Shown: one piece after another, positions 15,397 through 21,850 of the stretch
Numbering within the stretch: position 1 is the first letter of the stretch
Layout of the letters: each line of letters opens with the position of its first letter
Notes under the pieces: model-generated
Seen by the model: only the letters and a program-made list of their open reading frames with translations
What the model was told of the DNA's origin: nothing
The model's database searches: none
Position numbers and translations under genes: made by a program
Assembly: GCA_964474415.1 (NCBI GenBank)
Contig: CAYYSO010000022.1
Coordinates: 1 to 21,850 of the forward strand
DNA from: Methylomarinum sp964474415
Lineage (GTDB): Bacteria; Pseudomonadota; Gammaproteobacteria; Methylococcales; Methylomonadaceae
Length of the DNA: 21,850 nucleotides
Direction of reading: 5' to 3'

Positions 15397-15642
15397 ATGG
15401 CCCTGCTAATAGATGATGAATGCATAAATTGTGACGTTTGCGAACCGGAATGCCCCAACGGCGCTATTTCACAAGGTGATGATGTTTATGTGATTAATCC
15501 GAATTTGTGTACAGAGTGTGTAGGTCACCATGATACGCCGCAATGCGTGGAGGTGTGTCCGGTCGACTGTATTGATAAAGATCCTGATGTGGTAGAGGAT
15601 CAGGATACTTTGTATCAGAAATATCTGAAACTTACGGCGTAA
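15397..15642 (+). CDS. yfhL: YfhL-family 2[4Fe-4S] ferredoxin
   Basis: This is a small acidic electron carrier of 81 residues. The first cluster uses C9, C12, C15 with C19 in ECINCDVCEPECP. The second has C38 and C41 (CTEC), then eight residues to C50, then CP at C54, with an extra Cys58. The CxxC-8x-CxxxCP spacing is that of Allochromatium-type ferredoxins and YfhL, known for low and well separated redox potentials. I chose the ATG at 15397 over an in-frame ATG at 15373 because AGGAG lies just before it (15387-15391) and MALLIDDECINC is the conserved N-terminus. It follows coaD directly. The redox partner is not identifiable here. Confidence 0.95.
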   Translation: MALLIDDECINCDVCEPECPNGAISQGDDVYVINPNLCTECVGHHDTPQCVEVCPVDCIDKDPDVVEDQDTLYQKYLKLTA

Positions 15643-15649
15643 GTTTTTT
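15628..15649 (+). terminator. hairpin through the ferredoxin stop codon
   Basis: AAACTTAC-GGC-GTAAGTTT forms an 8-bp stem with a 3-base loop, and three further T residues follow. The TAA stop lies within the right arm. It looks like a rho-independent terminator for the rsmD-coaD-ferredoxin transcript, although the stem is AT-rich and the U-run short. Confidence 0.45.
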
Positions 15650-15721
15650 GTCTCTTGCTCATTACGTTCGGGCGGGAGACTATTGTTATCATAGAAACCA
15701 TTTCGCCTGATTCATTTTGGA

Positions 15722-15831
15722 ACTAGTGCAGCGCCTATTTTGTATTGATGAGTAAAGTTTGATTGCTTTTTAATTATTTCAATAAGTTAAAATATTAATA
15801 TCTATCATAAGGAAAATAGGTGCTGTACTAG
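15722..15831. mobile_element. MITE-like element, copy B (complete)
   Basis: This non-coding element of about 110 bp has terminal inverted repeats. The left end CTAGTGCAGCGCCTATTTT matches the reverse complement of the right end at 17 of 19 positions. Both ends lie in CTAG (15723-15726 and 15828-15831), consistent with a TA duplication at 15724-15725 and 15829-15830. Insertion at TA within CTAG is typical of IS630/Tc1-mariner-type transposases, so this is probably a non-autonomous derivative moved in trans. It lies between the ferredoxin terminator and the HDOD gene, whose start is 60 bases further on. A second copy is at 9547-9655. Confidence 0.82.
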
Positions 15832-15891
15832 CGAAATCAAACATAAAGACCTACACTTCTAAGTATATAAAATTTGTAAGTGAGGTTTTTT

Positions 15892-16761
15892 ATGACGTCC
15901 CAAATGTTAGCCGAAAAGGTAAGTACTCTTTTTGCATTGCCAGATGTGGTTTTACGCATCAATGAATTACTTAATGAGGATAATACCAGCAATGCAGATC
16001 TTGAAGATGTTATTTTGCATGACCCTGCTTTAACGGCACAATTATTAAAGCTTGTTAACAGCGCTTTTTTCGGCTTTCCCGGTAAAATTGATACCATTTC
16101 GCGTGCCGTGTCGATGATCGGACACCAGGAGCTGAGAAATCTGGTGCTTGCAACAACTGTAACAGAAAGTTTCAAAGATATCCCGGAACATTTAGTGGAT
16201 ATGAATACTTTTTGGTACCACAGCGTAACCAGTGGCGCCTTGGCGCGTTTATTAGCTCAAAAATATAACAGACTGAATTGCGAACGTTTTTTCATTGCTG
16301 GATTACTGCATAGTATTGGAATGTTGATTTTTTTTATCGAATATCCGCAACAGTCAGCACAAATTCTGAATCTTAAAAGCCAGGGACAGAAATCTATGGT
16401 CGAAGTTGAGCGAGACACTTTCGGCTTTACCCACGCTGAATTAGGTGCAGAATTATTAAAACAATGGAAATTACCAGAGTCTATTTGGGAGATGATCGCC
16501 AATCAGCTTGAACCTTTACAGGCCAAACATTCCATAGAAGATGCTTGTATATTACATATTGCCGCCAATATTGCTGATAACATAGAACCTTGTGCAAAAA
16601 TAGATTCTGAAATAGAAGAACCCGAGCTGGATTATAACTCATCTGCTTACCAGCACATGCAATTGCAAACCGAAGATGTTGCGCCTTTAATAATGGAAGC
16701 CAGTTGCCAGGCTTTTGATATTTTGGGCATTATTCGTCCGGAAGCTACGGTGATTTTTTAA
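15892..16761 (+). CDS. HDOD-domain signalling protein
   Basis: This is a cytoplasmic protein of 289 residues. The HDOD domain occupies about 10-210: LFALPDVVLRINELL, HDPALTAQLLKLVNSAFFGF, ISRAVSMIGHQELRNLVLAT and FIAGLLHSIGMLIFF. HDOD proteins are HD-fold relatives that usually lack phosphohydrolase activity and act in signalling, often with chemotaxis, c-di-GMP or stress systems. Here the position of the HD dyad reads HS (GLLHSIG), so a metal-dependent hydrolase is unlikely. The ATG at 15892 is preferred over the GTG at 15880 because GAGG (15882-15885) is correctly spaced for it. The gene starts 60 bases after a MITE-like element, which may have replaced or altered its promoter. A TPR-like gene follows after 10 bases. 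Confidence 0.88.
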   Translation: MTSQMLAEKVSTLFALPDVVLRINELLNEDNTSNADLEDVILHDPALTAQLLKLVNSAFFGFPGKIDTISRAVSMIGHQELRNLVLATTVTESFKDIPEHLVDMNTFWYHSVTSGALARLLAQKYNRLNCERFFIAGLLHSIGMLIFFIEYPQQSAQILNLKSQGQKSMVEVERDTFGFTHAELGAELLKQWKLPESIWEMIANQLEPLQAKHSIEDACILHIAANIADNIEPCAKIDSEIEEPELDYNSSAYQHMQLQTEDVAPLIMEASCQAFDILGIIRPEATVIF

Positions 16762-16771
16762 TGAGTAAAAA

Positions 16772-17425
16772 ATGTCAAAAAGAGAAATAACAAAGAAACA
16801 TTTATCAACAAATACAGCTAACCATGAACAACAAATTCCTTATGAGATCACTTATGAGGCGATTGTTGATCAGAAAACGCAAAAATTACCGGCAGATATT
16901 CAGCAACAACTGGATGAGCTGTTGGTGGATAACCGCAGAGAGGCTGAAAAGGCTGTGCCCAGGTTATTGGAATTAAAACAGCGCTATCCAAAAGTACCTT
17001 TGATACATAACTATCTGAGTGTAGCTTATGGATTTGTTGATTTAAATAAACAAAAACAGGCCATTCGGGAAAATTATCAGCAGAATCCAAAATATCTTTT
17101 TGCCCGTTGTCATTATGCACAGTTGTGTTTACAGGAACAACAGACGGATAAAATACCAGCCATTTTTGATAAGAAGTTTGATCTTAAAGCACTTTATCCC
17201 AGAAGAAACCAATTTCATGCCGGAGAGTACGCTGCATTTGCCGGAGTGCTTTGTGCTTATTTCAACGCGATCGGTGATGAGCTGCATGCGCAATTAATCT
17301 ATCAGGACATGAAAAAGATTGTCCCTGATGCCGATGAAACCAGGCAAGCTAAATCATTGATGGAACCGGGACTATTCAGTCGCATTGGTGCTAAGGTGGT
17401 TTCGTTTTTGACGACACAGCGGTAA
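16772..17425 (+). CDS. uncharacterised TPR-like protein
   Basis: This 217-residue protein has no signal peptide or membrane helix. The first ~30 residues are polar and probably disordered. From about 40 it is helical: IQQQLDELLVDNRREAEKAV, LLELKQRYPKVPLIHNYLSV and QAIRENYQQNPKYLFARCHY resemble TPR helix pairs (compare the NYL, A-G and NP-Y positions), which act as protein-binding scaffolds. A further part contains HAGEYAAFAGVLCAYFNAIG. I do not recognise a named family. It starts 10 bases after the HDOD stop and is probably co-transcribed with it. It ends 30 bases from the convergent efflux gene, with no obvious terminator between them. Function is unknown; an adaptor role beside the HDOD protein is a guess. 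Confidence 0.75.
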   Translation: MSKREITKKHLSTNTANHEQQIPYEITYEAIVDQKTQKLPADIQQQLDELLVDNRREAEKAVPRLLELKQRYPKVPLIHNYLSVAYGFVDLNKQKQAIRENYQQNPKYLFARCHYAQLCLQEQQTDKIPAIFDKKFDLKALYPRRNQFHAGEYAAFAGVLCAYFNAIGDELHAQLIYQDMKKIVPDADETRQAKSLMEPGLFSRIGAKVVSFLTTQR

Positions 17426-17455
17426 ATTTGCATATATTGCGAGTTATTGCCTGAT

Positions 17456-20400
17456 TTAAGAAAATATTATCTTATGAAGGTCTTCATAATACGATAATAA
17501 AACCGGGATAATTAATAGTACCAGAATCGTAGAAAAGAGCAGACCAAATGCGATTGCTGTCGCCATAGGGATCAAAAACTGGGCTTGTAATGATGTTTCA
17601 AACAATAATGGTACAAGGCCTGCTATGGTGGTTAATGATGTCAGCAATACCGCTCTCAAACGTTGACAGGATGCTTCGACCAATGCATCATGAGTGACCA
17701 TCCCCTGATTGGCCAGGTTTTGATAAAAACTGACCAGAATGATGGAATCGTTGATAACAATGCCTGATAAACCAAATAAGCCAAATAAAGACAGGATGGT
17801 TAGGTTAATACCCAGAAACAGATGGCCGAATAAGGCGCCTATCAGGCCAAATGGAATAGCTGCCATTACCACCAGTGGCCAGCCGTAAGAAGCGAATACC
17901 CAGGCCAGCACCAGATAAATCAATATTAGGCCAATAATTAAGCCATAACGCATGTCAGCCATGGTTTCCGCCTGGTCGGCGGAACGTCCTTCAAAGGAAT
18001 AGTGGATACCGTAACGGGAAGCCAGTTGCGGCATAATATTTTTCTGCAGTGACTCGATAATCAGATCAGCATTATTGATTTTTGAGTCAACTTCAGCCGA
18101 TATTTCGACTGCCAGTTTACCTTCCGCATGTCTGAGGATTTCATAGCCGCGTTTGGAGTGCCATTTAGCAACATTACTGAGTGGAACGCTTTCTCCATTG
18201 GCCAAGCGAATTTCCAGTTGATTGATCGCATTCAGGCTTTGACGTTGATTTTCAGGCAGCTCTACCTGTACTTCAACTTCATCCAGACCGTCTTGAAACA
18301 GCTGAATCAATTTGCCGTCGAAGGCAGTACGTAATTGCTGGCCTAATTCTGCCACTGTAAGTCCCAATGCTTCACCTCGGGGGGTCAGTTTGTATACCAG
18401 TTGATTGCGTCCGTAAGGCATATTATCTTCAATATCACTGATGCCGGGAATGGATTGAATGGTATTAGCAAATTCGAGTGCAGCCTGTTTGAGTACATCT
18501 GCAGTATTACCCGTAAACCTGACCGTTAAGTCGCGCCCGGGTGGACCAACAATACGGCTGGTGATGGACAGAATCTCAAGCCCCGCAGGTTTATGTATGC
18601 GTTGTTTCCAGGCATTTATAAGGGAGGTATTACGTATTTTTCTATGATCCGGCTGTTCCAGTTCCAGTGTCATCGAAGCCAGATGATCACCGGTGTGTTC
18701 AGCTTTGCCTTTGCTGGATATGCTGGTACCGTGTCGACTGATCACTTTTAATACCAGTTTTTGATCACTGAGTTCCGCATCTGTCTGATACAGGGTTTGC
18801 TGAAGATGGTGTAAAAACTGATCGACTTGACTTTTGGGCGTTCCGGGAACGAAACCGGCGTTAACATATAAAATAGCTGATTCAGGGGAAGGGAAAAAAT
18901 GAAATTTTAAGCGTTTTCCTGCAAGTAAACCGATGGCTATGATTAACAGGGCAAGCACCAGGCTTAATGCGATAGATCGGTTTTGTAAGGTAATTGTGAT
19001 CAGTTTTTTAAATTGATTGCTTTTGAAGCGGTCGAAACGGTCATTAAAGCGTTTATGCCAACCTTCCTGTTCCGTACGCGCCATGTGTAAAAATGAATGC
19101 CGTAGATGGCCGGGCAGGACAAAAAAACTTTCCAGAACAGAAGCAATGATAACGGCAATGATAATCAACGGTATATCAAACAGAATTTTGCCGGTAGGTC
19201 CGCCGATAAGCATAAGCGGGATAAACGCTGCGACTGTGGTCAGGGATGAAGCAATAACCGGAGCACGCATACGCCGGGCTCCACCTTCTGCCGCCATTAA
19301 CGGTTGTTCTCCCATTTGGTAATGGGTCAGTGCATCTTCACCGACGACAATGGCGTCATCTACAATTATGCCCAAAGCCATAATCAGAGCAAACAGGCTG
19401 ATCATATTAATACTGCCGCCGACAGCATACAAAATCAATAGAGTTGTCATAAAAGACACCGGAATACCGATAGCCACCCATAGCGCCACTCGAGGGCTCA
19501 AAAAAAGATAAAGAATAGCGATGACCAACACCAGTCCGCCACCGCCGTTTTTTAGTAACAGTGTGATTCGGTCTTTAATGAGTTGCCAGCTTTCGTCATA
19601 AACGTACAAATGGATTCCCGGCGGTAGAACGGCCCGGGTTTCCTGCAACCAGTTTCGGAAAATATCGGCAGCTTTAAAAGAGTCTCCAGTATCAGAGCTG
19701 CGCAAGACTATTTCCACGGCGGGTTTATCATCAACTGTTAAGGTCACGCCGCCTTTTTTATTCTGCCGTTTAATGACAGCGATATCACCTAAATTGATAC
19801 GAGTTGTTTGATCGCTAATGATGGGTAATGAAGAAAAGCCCAGTTCATTACGGCGTTGATCGAGACCGCGTAACTCGGTAGCCACATCATTCTCACCAAA
19901 AGTACCGGCTGGAATATCCTGGCTCAGTTGTTTGATACGTTGTCCCACTTGATCCAGACTGATATTTAGATGTTGCAGTTCATCATGAGAAATCTGGATG
20001 GAAATTTTCTGTTCCGGCAAACCGTTAATATCAACTTTATCTATACCACTATCGAGTAGTTGCTGTTCAAAATTATTGGACAGGATTCTCAGCTCGGTCG
20101 GATCTTCGGGACCATATAATAAAATTCTGGCAACCTGTTCATAACGGGCCAGATTTATAACACTGGGCTTTTCGGCATCGGTCGGCAGATTACGGAATTC
20201 ATCCACTTTCTGTTTGACCTGATTCAGTGCATTTATGGTATCTGTGCCTTCATCCAATTCCAGTGTGATGGATGAAACACCCTGTGATGATGTTGAAGTC
20301 ATTTTTCTTAAATGGTCGACCGACTTCAGGTTCTGTTCCAGCGGAAAAGTAATAGCGGATTCCACATCTTCGGCGCTGGCGCCACTCCAAGCAACGCTGA

Positions 20401-20551
20401 CAGTAATATAGTCCAGATCAAATTGGGGGAAATAGCGAACCGTCAATTTATGCAAGGCAAACAAACCGCCCGTGATCATCATGATCATCAGTAAATTTGC
20501 GGCGACTTTATGGTGAGCAAAAAAACCTAATAGATCGGGTTGATGTTTCAT
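17456..20551 (-). CDS. RND efflux permease (AcrB/HAE-like)
   Basis: This inner-membrane pump of 1031 residues exports substrates using the proton gradient, in a complex with a periplasmic adaptor and an outer-membrane channel. It has the duplicated RND plan: TM1 near 14-34, a large periplasmic loop, a helix cluster at about 335-480, and the same again in the second half (LILIYLVLAWVFASYGWPLV onward). The proton-relay pair is present in TM4 as ALGIIVDDAIVVGEDAL (Asp398 and Asp399). PERIPLASMIC pore-domain features such as TVSVAWSGASAEDVESAI and FPLEQNLKSVDHL are typical. The adaptor gene precedes it by 133 bases on the same strand. No TolC-type gene or regulator is in view, and the substrate cannot be inferred. 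The length is close to AcrB. GAGG lies about 8 bases before the ATG. Confidence 0.95.
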   Translation of the reverse strand: MKHQPDLLGFFAHHKVAANLLMIMMITGGLFALHKLTVRYFPQFDLDYITVSVAWSGASAEDVESAITFPLEQNLKSVDHLRKMTSTSSQGVSSITLELDEGTDTINALNQVKQKVDEFRNLPTDAEKPSVINLARYEQVARILLYGPEDPTELRILSNNFEQQLLDSGIDKVDINGLPEQKISIQISHDELQHLNISLDQVGQRIKQLSQDIPAGTFGENDVATELRGLDQRRNELGFSSLPIISDQTTRINLGDIAVIKRQNKKGGVTLTVDDKPAVEIVLRSSDTGDSFKAADIFRNWLQETRAVLPPGIHLYVYDESWQLIKDRITLLLKNGGGGLVLVIAILYLFLSPRVALWVAIGIPVSFMTTLLILYAVGGSINMISLFALIMALGIIVDDAIVVGEDALTHYQMGEQPLMAAEGGARRMRAPVIASSLTTVAAFIPLMLIGGPTGKILFDIPLIIIAVIIASVLESFFVLPGHLRHSFLHMARTEQEGWHKRFNDRFDRFKSNQFKKLITITLQNRSIALSLVLALLIIAIGLLAGKRLKFHFFPSPESAILYVNAGFVPGTPKSQVDQFLHHLQQTLYQTDAELSDQKLVLKVISRHGTSISSKGKAEHTGDHLASMTLELEQPDHRKIRNTSLINAWKQRIHKPAGLEILSITSRIVGPPGRDLTVRFTGNTADVLKQAALEFANTIQSIPGISDIEDNMPYGRNQLVYKLTPRGEALGLTVAELGQQLRTAFDGKLIQLFQDGLDEVEVQVELPENQRQSLNAINQLEIRLANGESVPLSNVAKWHSKRGYEILRHAEGKLAVEISAEVDSKINNADLIIESLQKNIMPQLASRYGIHYSFEGRSADQAETMADMRYGLIIGLILIYLVLAWVFASYGWPLVVMAAIPFGLIGALFGHLFLGINLTILSLFGLFGLSGIVINDSIILVSFYQNLANQGMVTHDALVEASCQRLRAVLLTSLTTIAGLVPLLFETSLQAQFLIPMATAIAFGLLFSTILVLLIIPVLLSYYEDLHKIIFS

Positions 20552-20684
20552 CCTAAAAACCTCAGTAGCGCACGGATTTGTGAAGCGGGGTTAATCCGTC
20601 CGACGAGTGAGTGATAAGACTGTTATTTAATATGATATTCAATGGGTTATGATTTCTGGTAGTGGTCAGCTGAAGTTTTTAGGT

Positions 20685-21850
20685 TCATTGCTCAATATTA
20701 ACTTTAAGTCCTGTAACCGCCTCCGGTAACTGGGTAATGACAATTTGGTCATTTTGCTTGAGTTCAGGACTGTGTACCAATAACAGGTTTTGTTCGGCAT
20801 GATTGAAGTCGCCAAGTGTTTCTACAGTAATTGCTTGCAAGCGTTGATTGTTAACCCGGTAAATTCGGTTATTATTGTATATTGCGGAAAAAGGCAGAGC
20901 GACCACGTTTTTATGGCTGGGGCGTTGTAGTGTTAAAGTGAGAGAGGCACCCAGCCTGATCCATTTATTAGCTGATTGAATACTAAATAGTGCATCAATT
21001 CCGCGGCTGTCCGCTTTACCGGAGAATCTGTCCAGTTTTAAGTCGAGCTGTATGCCGGCATAATCGGCGCTGGCTTTTAACCGATGACCTGATTGTAATG
21101 CCCGTTGAATTTCGCTTTGGAATGGGGCAGGTATTTTGGCGCGTAACTCTAGTTTGTCGCTGGGATAGAAAGTTAATAGTATCTGGTTTTCTTTAACCTG
21201 ATCGCCGGTTGCTACGGACAGTTTTTCTACAAAGCCATCAAAAGGAGCAATGATCTGGCTGCGTTCCAGATCAAGCCTGGCCAGTTCCACTTCAGCTTCA
21301 GCATATGCCAGTCGGGCCTGTAATTGTTGTAAACGGGCAGCGTGATCATCTAAAGCCAGCTTACGGTTGCTGAAGGTTAGATACTGACGATTTAATGCTT
21401 CCTGCGCTTCTTCCAGTGCAGCAGTTGATCCCAGTTTTTTGTTTTTCAGATTTTCTGCACGTTTAACGGCGGAACGTTCCAGTTGAAGAATGGATTGCTC
21501 GTGATTAATAGCGTCTTTATCAGCCCGATATCTTAATTGTTCGCTTGTTATCAAGGCTCGCAATTCATCTGCCTTAGCTTCGGCCTGAATCAGGTGGGGT
21601 TTAAAATCGCGTTCATCCAGCGATAATAACAGCTGGCCTTTTTTGATCGGATCACCTTCACGAATGGAAATGCTGACCACCCGGCTTTTATTGGGAGCAG
21701 CTGCATTAACCAGTGCCGGAGTTTCAATTTGTCCATATAAGGTCAGAGTAGGCGACAACTGTTGCAGTTTTGCCTCTATGGTTTGTACATGCCAACTGCG
21801 TTCTTTGATTACTGCGGTTTCTGAATCAGGACGAGTGGCTTTCAGTAAGG
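20685..21850 (-). CDS. RND membrane-fusion adaptor (5' end outside window)
   Basis: This is the periplasmic adaptor partner of the RND pump. The frame stays open past the last base, so the gene is partial; about 387 residues are seen and the start, with any signal or lipidation site, is missing. From the visible end it has a beta-barrel start (TLTLYGQIETPALVNAAAPN), a first lipoyl half (VVSISIREGDPIKKGQLLLS), a long coiled-coil hairpin (about 70-180 residues of Glu/Ala/Leu/Lys-rich helix), a second lipoyl half (IIAPFDGFVEKLSVATGDQV) and then beta-barrel and membrane-proximal regions to the end NIEQ. A TTG at 21758 could be read as a start but would remove upstream in-frame coding sequence, so I reject it. 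It is placed directly before the pump, as in AcrAB-type operons. Confidence 0.9.
   Translation of the reverse strand, partial: LLKATRPDSETAVIKERSWHVQTIEAKLQQLSPTLTLYGQIETPALVNAAAPNKSRVVSISIREGDPIKKGQLLLSLDERDFKPHLIQAEAKADELRALITSEQLRYRADKDAINHEQSILQLERSAVKRAENLKNKKLGSTAALEEAQEALNRQYLTFSNRKLALDDHAARLQQLQARLAYAEAEVELARLDLERSQIIAPFDGFVEKLSVATGDQVKENQILLTFYPSDKLELRAKIPAPFQSEIQRALQSGHRLKASADYAGIQLDLKLDRFSGKADSRGIDALFSIQSANKWIRLGASLTLTLQRPSHKNVVALPFSAIYNNNRIYRVNNQRLQAITVETLGDFNHAEQNLLLVHSPELKQNDQIVITQLPEAVTGLKVNIEQ

Noticed and set aside
15752..15760. TAAAGTTT in the MITE copies (also near 9578-9585) resembles the -35 element of sigma-28 flagellar promoters.
   Set aside because: No GCCGATAA-like -10 follows at the required spacing in either copy, and it lies inside a repeat of mobile origin.
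1..21850. CRISPR array, tRNA, rRNA, phage or defence genes.
   Set aside because: No regularly spaced repeats, no tRNA-like sequence, and no integrase, nuclease or toxin-antitoxin protein was seen on either strand.

Overview
The window is a chromosomal segment of a Gram-negative gammaproteobacterium. It encodes lipoproteins, outer-membrane barrel proteins, RND efflux, heme O synthase, RsmD, CoaD and a YfhL-type ferredoxin in typical gammaproteobacterial arrangements. The sequence is moderately AT-rich. A methanotroph-like (Methylococcales) origin is plausible from the gene style, but no diagnostic gene is present, so this is a guess.

Layout. (1) 1-712, minus strand: the start of an unidentified exported protein, preceded by a lytic-transglycosylase lipoprotein. 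(2) 804-3286, plus strand: a tandem PilZ protein (predicted c-di-GMP binding) and an intact chemoreceptor. (3) 3330-4901, minus: a chemoreceptor of the helical-bimodular (HBM) sensor type. It is broken by at least two frameshifts and has lost the conserved signalling hairpin. (4) 4915-8848, minus: a tightly coupled three-gene operon whose reading frames overlap by one base at both junctions. It encodes an outer-membrane barrel protein, a small periplasmic phosphate-binding-like protein, and a membrane GGDEF-EAL protein with both catalytic signatures intact. (5) 9086-9490, minus: a second sensor-domain remnant with two homopolymer frameshifts and no 3' part. (6) 9663-11536, minus: heme O synthase followed by a TrpD2/YbiB-type protein. 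(7) 11639-15642, plus: an active/inactive pair of M16 peptidases, rsmD, coaD and a 2[4Fe-4S] ferredoxin. (8) 15892-17425, plus: an HDOD protein and an unknown TPR-like protein. (9) 17456-21850, minus: an RND efflux permease and its membrane-fusion adaptor, whose 5' end lies beyond the window.

The left 9.5 kb is dominated by signalling: PilZ, GGDEF-EAL and three chemoreceptor-type loci, two of them decayed on either side of the intact c-di-GMP operon. The rest is housekeeping and envelope function. Two copies of a ~110-bp MITE-like element (9547-9655 and 15722-15831) sit in intergenic gaps. The better copy has ~19-bp terminal inverted repeats and is bounded by CTAG on both sides, the target typical of IS630/Tc1-mariner-type elements. 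I found no CRISPR array, phage, defence locus, rRNA or tRNA. The most notable items are the porin/binding-protein/GGDEF-EAL operon, the paired chemoreceptor decay, and the MITE family.
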